Shown here in pieces: positions 1 to 8,002 of a DNA stretch of 64,000 nucleotides (positions within the stretch are counted from its first letter, which is position 1; the number at the start of each line of letters is the position of its first letter). A model generated the notes under the pieces. The model was not told the origin of the DNA. It made no database searches and saw only the letters and a program-made list of their open reading frames with translations. Both the position numbers and the translations under genes were made by a program. The stretch spans positions 52,192-116,191 of the forward strand of contig JAUXMZ010000032.1 of assembly GCA_030683105.1 (NCBI GenBank), read 5' to 3'. The DNA comes from Burkholderiales bacterium (GTDB lineage: Bacteria > Pseudomonadota > Gammaproteobacteria > Burkholderiales > SG8-41).

Positions 1-51
1 TGGTGAGGGCTCTGAGAACTCGCATGAGACGAGCCTATGCATGACTTAGCA

Positions 52-120
52 GCCCAACGTTTGACATGAGAGGCAGACAAACAGCGCAGCTGTTTGGTTG
101 TCCCCTCGATGGGGTTAGGC
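52..120 (+). other. candidate integron attC recombination site
   Basis: A 69-bp imperfect palindrome bounded by GCCCAAC (52-58) and GTTAGGC (114-120), matching the RYYYAAC and GTTRRRY outer boxes of attC sites. Inside, CATGAG pairs with CTC-G-ATG leaving one unpaired base, like the extrahelical base of attC, and CAAACAGC pairs with GCTGTTTG around a GCA loop. No integrase or cassette array is visible. It could be a chance palindrome. Confidence 0.42.
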
Positions 121-195
121 GTTTTCGCGTGTATCACGCCAGAGTACCGCTTCTTTTGGCAGGAAATCTGCGACCAGCTTACTATCCTTTTGACC

Positions 196-1173
196 TTACT
201 CCGCCTTGATCCCCGCCTCCTTCACCACCTTCGCCCACTTCGCGGTTTCGGTCCTGATGAATTTGGCGAATTCGGCGGAACTCATGTTCACGACCTCCGC
301 GCCCTGGCTTTCGAGCTTCTTCTCGATTTCCGGAGAAGCGGTGATGGAGGCGATCTCGGTGTGCAGCCGTTTGACGATGGCCGCCGGTGTACCGGCCGGC
401 GCCATGATGCCCCACCAGTTGTTGGCTTCATAACCGGGTACGCCGGATTCGGCGATGGTCGGCACGTTTGGCAGGCTTACGTTGCGCTTCGAGCCGCCGG
501 TGGCCAGCACTTTGAGGCGGCCGCTGCTGATGTGCGGCATCATCTGGATCAGCGAGCCGATGGTGATCTGCGTATTGCCGGCGATGACGTCGGCCATGGC
601 CGGCCCGCCGCCCTTGAACGGCACATGCACGATATTGATGCCGGCCATCAGCCGGAACATTTCAGCGCCCAGGTGCTGGAAGCTGCCGATGCCCGCCGTC
701 GCGTAATTCAGCGTGCCCGGCTTGGCCTTGGCCAGCGCGATCACGTCTTTCACCGAATTAACGGGCAGCTTGGGAAAGACCGTAAACGCGTTGGGCCCGG
801 TGCCGATCAGGGCGATCGGGGTAAACGATTTCTCCGGATCGAATCTCAGATTGGACTTGAAGATCGAGGGATTGTAGGCATATGCGACGGAGATGACGAG
901 CAGCGTGTGGCCGTCGGGCTGCGAGTTGGCGGCGAGTTCGGTGCCTATCATGCCGCCCGCGCCGCCGCGGTTGTCGATCACCACCTGCTGTTTTAACCGC
1001 GAAGTTAGCTCGTGACCGATCAGGCGGCCCACGATGTCATTGCTGCCGCCGGGCGGGAAGGGGACGATGAGCCGCACCGGCTTGTCGGGATAGGACGCTG
1101 CGGCCGCGACGGCGGCAAAGCCTGCTAACAGCAGCCCGAGGGCTTTGACGATGAGCGATTGCGTCTTGAACAT
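196..1173 (-). CDS. Bug/TctC family periplasmic substrate-binding protein
   Basis: Extracytoplasmic receptor of the tripartite tricarboxylate transporter family, expected to capture a small carboxylate in the periplasm. Residues 1-26 form a signal peptide (positive start, hydrophobic core, AAAAAS end). The mature protein opens with YPDKPVRLIVPFPPGGSND, the family ligand-loop signature, and VPFKGGGPAMADVIAG marks the second domain. At 325 residues it is full length. AAGGAG lies 7 bases before the ATG. No TctA or TctB lies next to it, so it is one of the orphan receptors typical of Burkholderiales. The HpcH aldolase upstream on the same strand may belong to the same pathway, but repeat E1 separates them. 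The ligand cannot be read from the sequence. Confidence 0.9.
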   Translation of the reverse strand: MFKTQSLIVKALGLLLAGFAAVAAAASYPDKPVRLIVPFPPGGSNDIVGRLIGHELTSRLKQQVVIDNRGGAGGMIGTELAANSQPDGHTLLVISVAYAYNPSIFKSNLRFDPEKSFTPIALIGTGPNAFTVFPKLPVNSVKDVIALAKAKPGTLNYATAGIGSFQHLGAEMFRLMAGINIVHVPFKGGGPAMADVIAGNTQITIGSLIQMMPHISSGRLKVLATGGSKRNVSLPNVPTIAESGVPGYEANNWWGIMAPAGTPAAIVKRLHTEIASITASPEIEKKLESQGAEVVNMSSAEFAKFIRTETAKWAKVVKEAGIKAE

Positions 1174-1222
1174 GGAATATCTCCTTCTTGAGGATTACGC
1201 CGATTAAGATCAAAAACTATCT

Positions 1223-1332
1223 GCCACAGAGGACACAGAGGACACAGAGGAAAAACAAACAACGAAACGTGATTCGTATCTGATTTTAAAATATTTATGG
1301 GTTTTCTCTGTGACCTCTGTGTCCTCTGTGGC
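1223..1332. repeat. E1: inverted-repeat element, CACAGAGG class
   Basis: The left arm (1223-1250) holds three CACAGAGG-type units after GCC. The right arm (1305-1332) is the reverse complement, ending CTCTGTGGC. The AT-rich spacer begins AAAAACAAACAACGAAA, a start shared with E3. It fills the gap between the receptor and the aldolase. Confidence 0.9.
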
Positions 1333-1357
1333 AAATGGATCTTGGGGTTTGTTCCTT

Positions 1358-2158
1358 TTAAGTCTTGTCTCCGAGCGCCTTGCGCAGTTCGCCCGTCACG
1401 CGCGAGGCTTCCGCCATGATAAACGCGATTTCGCTGTTGGTGGTGATGAAGCGCGCGCCCTTGCGGATGAACTCGGCCTGACGCGCGACATTGCGATCGC
1501 CGCCCACGCCGGGAATCTTGCCGTGCTTCACCGCCGATGCGATCACCCGGTCCAGCGCGGCAATATGCTCGGGACTGCCGAAGGTGCCGGGTTTGCCCAG
1601 CGCGGTCAGCAGGTCGTTGGAGCCGACGTGGATCACGTCTATGCCATCGACCGCGCAGATTTCATCGATATTTTCCAACCCTTCACGGGTCTCGATCATG
1701 CATACCACCAGCGTGTTGTCCTGCAGCGCAGGCACCGCATCGGCCACGTTCACCGGGCGGAAATCGAATATCGTGTAGCCGCCGCTGACCGAGCGCGTGC
1801 CGACGGGCGGGAAGCGGGCGCGGTTGACCGCGCGCCGCGCTTCATCAGCGGTGCTGATGTCGGGAAAGACGATGCCGGTGACGCCGTTGTCGAGCAGCAC
1901 CGAGGTATCGGGGTCGTCGCAGCTGCGCACGCGCACCAGGGGAGCCACGCCGCAACCGAGTGCGGCCTGCGCGATGTGGCCGACGGTCTCGATGTTGAAC
2001 AGCGAGTGCTGGATGTCGATGAAAATGAAATCGTGTCCGCTCGACTTGGCGATGCGCGCGATATCGCCCGAGCGCACCAGCCGCACGTTCATGCCCAGCG
2101 CGACCTTGCCGGCCTTCATCATTTCTTTTACCGGGTTGGGAATGGATACGGCGGCCAT
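1358..2158 (-). CDS. HpcH/HpaI family aldolase
   Basis: Class II metal-dependent aldolase of the HpcH/HpaI (citrate lyase beta-like) family, 266 residues, the family's usual length. Members cleave 2-keto-3-deoxy sugar acids or 4-hydroxy-2-oxoheptanedioate to pyruvate plus an aldehyde. Visible motifs are FIFIDIQHSLFNIETV near the N terminus and MIETREGLENIDEI (about 160-175), which supplies a metal-binding Glu, followed by VGSNDL with its Asp. AAGGAT precedes the ATG by 7 bases. It stands alone between repeats E1 and E2, flanked by two Bug receptors on the same strand, which suggests a sugar-acid or hydroxy-acid route. The exact substrate is unknown. Confidence 0.85.
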   Translation of the reverse strand: MAAVSIPNPVKEMMKAGKVALGMNVRLVRSGDIARIAKSSGHDFIFIDIQHSLFNIETVGHIAQAALGCGVAPLVRVRSCDDPDTSVLLDNGVTGIVFPDISTADEARRAVNRARFPPVGTRSVSGGYTIFDFRPVNVADAVPALQDNTLVVCMIETREGLENIDEICAVDGIDVIHVGSNDLLTALGKPGTFGSPEHIAALDRVIASAVKHGKIPGVGGDRNVARQAEFIRKGARFITTNSEIAFIMAEASRVTGELRKALGDKT

Positions 2159-2277
2159 ATTAAAAATCCTTAAAAAACAACTAGTTGTAAGAAACTTATG
2201 AGCCTGCCCACTATCATGCCCGGGTTTGCGGCGCTGTTTGCAGACGGGTGCCGGAGGTAATTCAGTAAAGACGATTT

Positions 2278-2467
2278 AACCGCCAAGGCCGCCAAGAACG
2301 CCAAGAAATTCCAAAATCAAGATTAACTTTAACGTAAATCGGTTGAAAAATTAGATGACATATTAGCAGCCGGTTTGATTGTCAGACTTGGCCGTTCGTC
2401 TTCTTTGCCTCTCTTGGCGTTCTTGGCGCACCCGTCGAGCGGGTATAGAAAAGAAGCCTTGGCGGCT
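2278..2467. repeat. E2: inverted-repeat element, CCGCCAAGG class, carrying a 27-bp insertion
   Basis: The left arm (2278-2308) has CCGCCAAGG, CCGCCAAGA and ACGCCAAGA units. The right arm (2410-2467) is their reverse complement but is interrupted at 2429-2455. Removing those 27 bases restores a match to the left arm. It occupies most of the 324-bp gap between the aldolase and the second receptor; nothing else was recognised there. Confidence 0.9.
2429..2455 (+). mobile_element. P1: 27-bp hairpin mini-insertion inside E2
   Basis: Starts CACCCGTC, continues GAGCGGGTAT and ends AAAAGAA; ACCCG and CGGGT form a short hairpin. It sits directly after TTGGCG. The untouched left arm of E2 shows the empty site. 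The same 27-bp unit recurs at 10016-10042, 17103-17156 and 17167-17193. Confidence 0.75.
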
Positions 2468-2482
2468 CAATTGCTCTTGACG

Positions 2483-3454
2483 TCACGGCGATTTTTTCAG
2501 GCCCATCTCCTGCATGAGGCGGGCCTGTTCCACGTCCTCTTTGGCGATCATTTCGCCGAACTGCGCCGCCGGCAGGAAACCGGGTCGCACGAACAATTTT
2601 TCGCTGCTGGTAATGAATTCAGAACTCTCGACGGTGGCGCGAATGGCGGCTTCGAGTGCTGCGATGACCGGTTTGGGTGTGCCCTTGGGTACGGCGATGC
2701 CGCGCCAGGCTTCCAGTGAGACCTTGAACCCCTGCTCTATGGCGGTGGGCACGTCGGGCATGCCGGGGTCGCGTTTTGTCGTCAGCACGGCCAGCACGCG
2801 CACCTTGCCCGAGGCAACGTGGCCGGCTAGCGCCCCGGGAAGCTGCACCATCGTGTCGACGTGGCCGCCGATGAGATTGGGCACGACCTGCGCCGCGCCG
2901 TAGGGAACGTGGATGACGTTGGCACCGGCCGCCTTGAACATCGCCACCGCGGAAAGGTGGGTATGGCTGCCCAGACCCGAATTTGCGACGGTCATCTGGC
3001 CGGGATACGCTTTCGCATCGGCAATCAGGTCGGAAAGTTTTTTCCACTTGCCGTCTGCCCGCACGACAAGCATCGGCGTCTCGACCAGCGCCCGCGCCAC
3101 CGGATCGAATGACCGGTAGTCGAACGGCAATTGCCCCGAGTGATAGGTGGTCGAAATGGAATTGGAGTTCCACACGATCGAATAGCCATCCGCTTTCTGG
3201 TTGACGAGATACTTGTAGCCGATCGCACCGCCCGCACCTGGGCGGTTCACGATGATCATGTTGGCGCCGAGATGTTTGGCCATGCCTTGGGCGAGCAGGC
3301 GCGCGGTGATATCCGCCGACGAACCCGCCGGGAACAGCACCGTCATTTCGATGTTGCCCTTTTTCGGGTAGGGCGTTTCCTGTGCCCTGACCGGTGCTGC
3401 GGCGATAAGCGCCGCTCCGCCCATTGCAGCCAAAAGTCTGATGTGTTTTTTCAC
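2483..3454 (-). CDS. Bug/TctC family periplasmic substrate-binding protein
   Basis: Second receptor of the Bug/TctC family, 323 residues from a GTG start chosen because AGGAGGAGG lies just upstream and the signal peptide then begins directly (KKHIRLLAAMGGAALIAAAP, cleaved after a VRAQ end). A longer frame runs further upstream but only through repeat E3. The mature part has MTVLFPAGSSADITARLLAQ, the ligand loop of domain 1, and IHVPYGAAQVVPNLIGGHVD in domain 2. It is also an orphan without membrane subunits. Together with the receptor at 196-1173 and the aldolase between them, it suggests scavenging of carboxylates or sugar acids. The ligand is unknown. Confidence 0.9.
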   Translation of the reverse strand: MKKHIRLLAAMGGAALIAAAPVRAQETPYPKKGNIEMTVLFPAGSSADITARLLAQGMAKHLGANMIIVNRPGAGGAIGYKYLVNQKADGYSIVWNSNSISTTYHSGQLPFDYRSFDPVARALVETPMLVVRADGKWKKLSDLIADAKAYPGQMTVANSGLGSHTHLSAVAMFKAAGANVIHVPYGAAQVVPNLIGGHVDTMVQLPGALAGHVASGKVRVLAVLTTKRDPGMPDVPTAIEQGFKVSLEAWRGIAVPKGTPKPVIAALEAAIRATVESSEFITSSEKLFVRPGFLPAAQFGEMIAKEDVEQARLMQEMGLKKSP

Positions 3455-3499
3455 GACCGTCCTCCTCCTGGTGATTGGAACCGTTCCCCCAAAAACATT

Positions 3500-3635
3500 G
3501 GCCACAGAGATCACAGAGGGAAAACAAACAACGAAATGTTATTCATATTCCATTGTTTCAAATTAATATTAATGTAGTTTCTCTGTGTTCTCTGTGTTCT
3601 CTGTGTTCTCTGTGTTCTCTGTGTTCTCTGTGGCT
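3500..3635. repeat. E3: inverted-repeat element, CACAGAGG class, with expanded right arm
   Basis: The left arm (3500-3520) has two CACAGAG units after GGCC. The right arm (3578-3635) has about six TCTCTGTGT units in tandem before the closing TCTGTGGC. The spacer resembles that of E1. The unequal unit number shows that arms can grow or shrink independently. Confidence 0.9.
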
Positions 3636-3644
3636 ATCTTTTTC

Positions 3645-4652
3645 TTAGTCTCCGGCAAGAATCTCCGCCACTTCGACGCGCCGCCCTTCGCGCGCCGACT
3701 TGACGCCGGCGAGCAGCACGGCGAGGGAAGCGGTGGATTTCTCGCCGTCCATCTCGGGCTGCCCCTGACCGCGCACGGCGGCGGCGAATTCCTCGAGTTC
3801 CTCGACGATGGTGTCGTTTTTCTCGTACGGCACCGGATCCGTACGGTCGGTGCCGCGCTTGAGGAACCTCATGCCCGTATGCATATCGTAATATGCGGTC
3901 GCTTCCTTGCCGTAGATGTTCATCAGGTAATACTCGGAAGCCGAAGCGTAGCAGGCGTTGAGCGTGGACCGTGCGCCGTTCTCGTGCTCGAATATCAGGC
4001 TCGCGACGTCGGGATTCTCTCCGGGCAGCACGAGCTGGGCCACGCTGCCCATCACCGATTTGATCGGGCCCATCAGGTAGGTGAGCACATCGGCGTAGTG
4101 GATGCCGATCTGCAGCATCACGCCGCCGGGCATGCCTTCCGAGGTGTAGCGCCAGGAACCGGCCTCAAATTTTCCGAGGCGGTCTCGGCTGATATTGGCT
4201 TCGGCGTTGACCATCCTGCCGAACACGCCGTCATCGATTTGCTTGCGCACCCAGCGGAACTGGCTTTCCTTGCGCCGCTGGTAACCGAGGCCGAGCACGA
4301 CGCCGGCCTTGCGGCAGGCCGCGGTGATCGCGCGCGCATCACTGATCGTGGTGGCGATCGGCTTGTCGAGAAACGTATGCTTGCCGGCCTCCGCTGCCGC
4401 GCGCGTGGTTTCGAGGTGCACGTTGTTCGGGGTGGTGTTGATGATCGCATCCACGCTGCGGTCTTCGAGTATCGCCTCGTAACTCGGCGCGGCCTTGCAG
4501 CCGTATTTCGCGGCGAACGCCTGCCGCTTCGCTTCGGTGCGCGTGTAGCAGGAGACGATCTTGATCTTGTCCGAACGTTTGATCGCGTCAGCCAGCACGT
4601 CCGACCACCAGCCCATGCCTATGCAGGCGACTTTTACCGGTTCAAATGCCAT
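3645..4652 (-). CDS. Gfo/Idh/MocA family NAD(P)-dependent oxidoreductase
   Basis: Sugar or cyclitol dehydrogenase of the Gfo/Idh/MocA family, 335 residues. A Rossmann N terminus shows VACIGMGWWSDVL (about 8-20) for the dinucleotide, and FLDKPIATTISDA near residue 105 carries the lysine of the family's EKP-type motif. The C-terminal sheet domain includes GGVMLQIGIHYADVLTYLMG with its catalytic-region His. The start at MAFEPVKVAC is preferred; the 31-residue upstream extension is encoded in repeat E4 and lacks family features. The gene stands alone between E3 and E4. The substrate is probably a polyol or sugar, but nothing local fixes it. Confidence 0.88.
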   Translation of the reverse strand: MAFEPVKVACIGMGWWSDVLADAIKRSDKIKIVSCYTRTEAKRQAFAAKYGCKAAPSYEAILEDRSVDAIINTTPNNVHLETTRAAAEAGKHTFLDKPIATTISDARAITAACRKAGVVLGLGYQRRKESQFRWVRKQIDDGVFGRMVNAEANISRDRLGKFEAGSWRYTSEGMPGGVMLQIGIHYADVLTYLMGPIKSVMGSVAQLVLPGENPDVASLIFEHENGARSTLNACYASASEYYLMNIYGKEATAYYDMHTGMRFLKRGTDRTDPVPYEKNDTIVEELEEFAAAVRGQGQPEMDGEKSTASLAVLLAGVKSAREGRRVEVAEILAGD

Positions 4653-4679
4653 TTGTAGATATCCCTTGAATGTAAATCC

Positions 4680-4846
4680 CACCGCAGAGGCGCAAAGGCG
4701 CAAAGGTAACGCAAAGGAATTTCTCGTCCAGATCGAAATCCGCACGTCTTCTCGGCGATATGTTTAATTTTCCTAAACACTTAAAATTAATCCTGGATGT
4801 TTGTAATTCTTCCTGATTTTCTTTGCGCCTTAGCGTCTTTGCGGTG
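4680..4846. repeat. E4: inverted-repeat element, GCGCAAAG class
   Basis: The left arm (4680-4718) reads ACCGCAGAGG followed by CGCAAAGG units. The right arm (4819-4846) is CTTTGCGCC, TTAGCGTC, TTTGCGGTG. It is the only member of this sequence class in the window but has the same layout as the other E elements. Confidence 0.85.
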
Positions 4847-4860
4847 AGGGTTTTTCGAGT

Positions 4861-5313
4861 TTATTTCGCGTCGATCTTGTAGCCGGCGCCTATCGATTCC
4901 ACCGCCGCGCGCGCGACATTGTCGTCGAACTCCCAGTTGCCGCCGGAAACGCCGATGCCGCCTATGCATTCGCCGTCGACGATGATCGGATAACCACCTT
5001 CCATCGCGGTCCAGCGCTCCGGTCCCGCTGCCAGCGCAAGCCCGAGTGCATGTGTGGTATCCAGCACTTGGGCCTGAGCGCCCTTGGCCGAAGTGGGCCG
5101 CTTGTTCGAGGCTGCGCATACTGCCTTGGTGGTGGACGAGTGGACGGTATGAAAGCGCCCGCCGTCCATGCGTTCGAGCATGACCATGTTGCCGCCGGCG
5201 TCGACGATCGCCACGGCGATCGGCACCTTGGCTGCTTCGGCCATGTCCATTGCGGTTTGCATCATTTTTCTGGCGCCGGCCAGTGTCAGGCGCTTTGCGT
5301 TTGCTACGTACAT
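4861..5313 (-). CDS. GlcG/HbpS family heme-binding-like protein
   Basis: Small single-domain protein of the GlcG/HbpS (DUF336) family, 150 residues. The family fold is seen throughout: LTLAGARKMMQTAMDMAEAA at the start, VAIVDAGGNMVMLERMDG in the middle, and GGYPIIVDGECIGGIGVSGG near the C terminus. Members are linked to heme binding or occur beside glycolate, diol and aromatic catabolic genes; the molecular role is often unknown. The start at 5313 has GAGGAG upstream and begins at the domain edge. There is no signal peptide, so a cytoplasmic location is expected. The next gene upstream on the strand is an aldehyde dehydrogenase, a common neighbour. Confidence 0.88.
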   Translation of the reverse strand: MYVANAKRLTLAGARKMMQTAMDMAEAAKVPIAVAIVDAGGNMVMLERMDGGRFHTVHSSTTKAVCAASNKRPTSAKGAQAQVLDTTHALGLALAAGPERWTAMEGGYPIIVDGECIGGIGVSGGNWEFDDNVARAAVESIGAGYKIDAK

Positions 5314-5361
5314 AGGGAACTCCTCGGGAAATAAAAACGGCGGCCGGTTTTTATTATTATA

Positions 5362-5566
5362 AGGATTTTGTCGGACTTCGCCCTGACAAAATCCTGAAGT
5401 GAAAAAGAAGAATGCCATTCAAGTAACGTCTGATCAGGTTAGCATGGAGTTCCGATATGTTAAAACTCTTTATTAAGCAGCCTGTCGCCGAAGCGTAAAT
5501 CTACGGCGATCCGTTAACGCTATTCGCTCCAGTGAATGAGGCCAAATCCGGCAGGCTGCTAACGCA
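5362..5566. repeat. R1: composite hairpin element (two hairpins)
   Basis: Begins with a perfect inverted repeat, AGGATTTTGTC (5362-5372) and GACAAAATCCT (5385-5395). A link containing AGAATGCCATTC follows, then a second palindromic block from TTAAGCAGCCTGTCGCCG to CGGCAGGCTGC (5473-5566). The same two blocks in the same order recur at 63475-63690 (R3), and the first block alone, inverted, at 17280-17359 (R2). Confidence 0.8.
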
Positions 5567-7052
5567 TGATGAACGGGTTGGGCACTTCGGTGGCGGTAGA
5601 GATCCACACGCTCTTGGTCTGCAGGTATTCCTTGATCATTTCCTGACCGCTCTCGCGCCCGATGCCGGAGCGCTTGTAGCCGCCGAACGGCGAGAGATAC
5701 GAAACGGCGCGATAGGTGTTGACCCATACCGTGCCGGCCTGCAGGCGCTCCGCCATCGTGAAGGCGCGGCGCATGTTCTGCGTCCATACCCCGGCCGCCA
5801 GTCCGAACACGACGTCGTTGCCTATGGCGATCGCGTCTTCCTCGTCCTCGAACGGGATCACCGAGAGCACCGGGCCGAATACTTCTTCCTGAGCGATGCG
5901 CATCGAGTTCTTCACGCCGGTAAAAATTGTGGGTTCGACGAACCAGCCAGCGCCGCACTCGGGGCGCGTTGCACGGGCTCCGCCGAGAACTGGTCGTGCG
6001 CCGTCTTCTTTTGCTATGTCTATGTATTTCAATATCTTTTCGAACTGGGGCAGATTGGTTACCGGACCCACCTGGGTGTCCATGCTCATGGGGTCGCCCA
6101 TCCTGGCGGACCTGGCGAAAGCGACGAGTTTTTCCACGAAGGCATCGTGTATGCCGCGCTGCACCAGCAGCCGCGAGCCGGCAATGCAGGTCTGGCCGGT
6201 GGCGGCGAAAATGCCTGAGATCACGCCCTTAACCGCGTTTTCGAGGTGCGCGTCGTCGAACACGATGTTCGGTGACTTGCCGCCCAGTTCCATGCTGACG
6301 CGCTTCAATCCGCGCGCCGCCGCCTCGTATATTTTCTGGCCGGTCGCGTCCGAGCCGGTGAATGCGACCTTGGCCACCAGTGGATGCTCGACCAGCGGCG
6401 CGCCGACATCGGGCCCGAAGCCGGTGACGACATTGACCACGCCCGGCGGGAAACCCGCCTGCTCGACGAGCTTCATGAATTCCAGTGCCGAGGCCGAGGT
6501 GTACTCGGACGGCTTGATGACGACAGTGTTGCCGGCGGCCAGTGCCGGCGCGAGTTTCCAGGCCATCAGCAGCAGCGGTGAATTCCAGGGAATGATCGCG
6601 GCAATCACGCCGAGCGGCTCGTGGCGCGTGTAGTTGAAGGTGTCGGCCTTGTCGCTGGGAATGACCTGGCCTTCGATCTTGTCGGCGAGCCCGCCGTAGT
6701 AGTAATACCACTGCGCCATGTAAGCGGTCTGCGCACTCATCTCGGCGTAGAGCTTGCCGTTGTCGCGTACTTCGATTTCGGCGAGCATTTTCGATTTTTC
6801 GGTGACGAGATCGCCGAGTCTGCGCAGCAGCGCGCCGCGTTTCGTGGCGGTGAGCCTGGGCCATTCGCCGGAAGTGAACGCGGCGCTCGCAGCCTGCACT
6901 GCGTGGTCGACATCAGCGGCGGTGCCCAGCGGAATCATCGCCCACGGTTTTCCGGTGTACGGATTGTCGCTGTGGAAGTAGCCGCCGGTGGTGGCTTCGA
7001 CCCACTGGCCGTTGATGTACATCCGGTACTTGGTTAACGCTGCGGTATCCAT
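5559..7052 (-). CDS. NAD(P)+-dependent aldehyde dehydrogenase
   Basis: Aldehyde dehydrogenase superfamily enzyme, 497 residues, full length. It oxidises an aldehyde to its acid with NAD(P)+. Motifs in order are IIPWNSPLLLMAWKLAPAL (about 153-171, cofactor cleft), ELGGKSPNIVFDDA with general-base Glu about 255, GQTCIAGSR with nucleophile Cys about 289, and EEVFGPVLSVIPF. AAGGTG precedes the ATG. The last residues overlap the edge of repeat R1. Next upstream on the same strand is the split TPP decarboxylase, an enzyme type that makes an aldehyde from a 2-oxo acid, so the two may act in sequence; repeat E5 lies between. Substrate specificity is not predictable. Confidence 0.93.
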   Translation of the reverse strand: MDTAALTKYRMYINGQWVEATTGGYFHSDNPYTGKPWAMIPLGTAADVDHAVQAASAAFTSGEWPRLTATKRGALLRRLGDLVTEKSKMLAEIEVRDNGKLYAEMSAQTAYMAQWYYYYGGLADKIEGQVIPSDKADTFNYTRHEPLGVIAAIIPWNSPLLLMAWKLAPALAAGNTVVIKPSEYTSASALEFMKLVEQAGFPPGVVNVVTGFGPDVGAPLVEHPLVAKVAFTGSDATGQKIYEAAARGLKRVSMELGGKSPNIVFDDAHLENAVKGVISGIFAATGQTCIAGSRLLVQRGIHDAFVEKLVAFARSARMGDPMSMDTQVGPVTNLPQFEKILKYIDIAKEDGARPVLGGARATRPECGAGWFVEPTIFTGVKNSMRIAQEEVFGPVLSVIPFEDEEDAIAIGNDVVFGLAAGVWTQNMRRAFTMAERLQAGTVWVNTYRAVSYLSPFGGYKRSGIGRESGQEMIKEYLQTKSVWISTATEVPNPFIMR

Positions 7053-7100
7053 GATGTCACCTTAGAAAAGGCATGAACGCCAAGGGCGAAAAAAATCTGG

Positions 7101-7272
7101 AAAAGCATAGACACAGAGGACACAGAGGACACAGAGGACACGGAGGAACAACAAAAAAAGATAATTAAAAACTCGCTACGAATATGAAAGCACGATCATC
7201 TGGATTCGAAGCATTTAATTTTGGTTATTGTATTTCCTCTGTGTCCTCTGTGTCCTCTGTGTCAAAGCTTTT
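7101..7272. repeat. E5: inverted-repeat element, CACAGAGG class
   Basis: Outer ends AAAAGCATAGACAC (from 7101) and GTGTCAAAGCTTTT (to 7272). Left arm units to 7148 and right arm units from 7233. The outer ends match those of E6, E9 and E14, although E6 and E14 use CACGAAGG units. Confidence 0.9.
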
Positions 7273-7279
7273 GATTTGC

Positions 7280-7879
7280 TTACTCAAACGCCTTCGCGCC
7301 CAGCAGCGCTTCGCGGAATCGGTGCTTGATCGCCGTGCCGTCGCGTAGCGGCAGCGTCATCGGCACCGGGTTGGTGGTGACCTTGACGGATGCGAACACC
7401 GGTCCCGGGGCGCTGTAGAACTTCGGGATCCAGGCCTTGAGTTGCGGCGCGGAATAGATCGTTGTGGCCGAGGCGAAGCCAGCGGCCTTGGCCATTCCGG
7501 CAAGATCGACGCCGCGGCCGGTGTGTGCGGGCTGCATGCCGGTCTCGCCATAGTGCTGGTTGTCGAGCACGATGATGGCGAGATTATTCGGGCGCTCGAC
7601 GGCGATCGTGGCAAGACTGCCCAGGCCCATCAGCATTTCGCCGTCGCCGGTGATGACCAGCACCCGGCGCTTCGGCTGCGCCAGCGCCAGCCCCAGTCCG
7701 ATCATCGCCGCGCCGCCCATCGCGCCCCACAGGTAGAAATTGAGCGGATGGTCGCCGGCGGCGTAGGCGTCATAGGTCGACGAACCCAGGCCGGTGACCA
7801 GTAGCGCGTCGCCGCGGTCCTTGAGCAGAGCCGGGACGACGTCGCGGCGTTCGAGCACAGGTTTTTTCTGATTAAGCAT
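7280..7879 (-). CDS. TPP-dependent decarboxylase, C-terminal-type subunit (ComE-like)
   Basis: Small TPP enzyme subunit of 199 residues resembling sulfopyruvate or phosphonopyruvate decarboxylase beta chains. It carries the TPP/Mg motif GDGEMLMGLGSLATIA with the closing Asn in LDNQHYGETG (about 100-135). It should pair with the alpha-type subunit encoded just upstream (8003-8539) to decarboxylate a 2-oxo acid to an aldehyde. The start MLNQKKP is chosen because the upstream in-frame stretch encodes only heptamer repeats. The aldehyde dehydrogenase downstream is a plausible next step. Whether the substrate is sulfopyruvate, phosphonopyruvate or something else is open; no other sulfonate or phosphonate gene is nearby. 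Confidence 0.8.
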   Translation of the reverse strand: MLNQKKPVLERRDVVPALLKDRGDALLVTGLGSSTYDAYAAGDHPLNFYLWGAMGGAAMIGLGLALAQPKRRVLVITGDGEMLMGLGSLATIAVERPNNLAIIVLDNQHYGETGMQPAHTGRGVDLAGMAKAAGFASATTIYSAPQLKAWIPKFYSAPGPVFASVKVTTNPVPMTLPLRDGTAIKHRFREALLGAKAFE

Positions 7880-7970
7880 TATTTCATCTCTGTAAAACGA
7901 AAAAATATTCAGCCGCCGATAGACGCGGGTCATGCGAATAAGCAGCGAACGGCATAGAATCCGGTTTCTC

Positions 7971-7999
7971 CAATCACCAATCACCAATCACGATTCACC
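7971..7999 (+). repeat. heptamer tandem repeat (CAATCAC)
   Basis: Three CAATCAC units followed by GATTCAC between the two decarboxylase subunit genes. A similar array, CACGAAC units ending CACGATTCAC, lies at 23550-23583. Confidence 0.75.
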
Positions 8000-8002
8000 G
8001 TT

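Noticed and set aside
1223..3635. CRISPR array suggested by repeated CACAGAGG units
   Set aside because: Units are 8-10 bases in direct contact with no unique spacers, and they come as inverted arms. No cas genes are present.
7101..7272. E elements as ordinary intrinsic terminators
   Set aside because: Spacers of 50-120 bases, no consistent U-tract, and presence between divergent as well as convergent genes. A role in transcript ends is not excluded.
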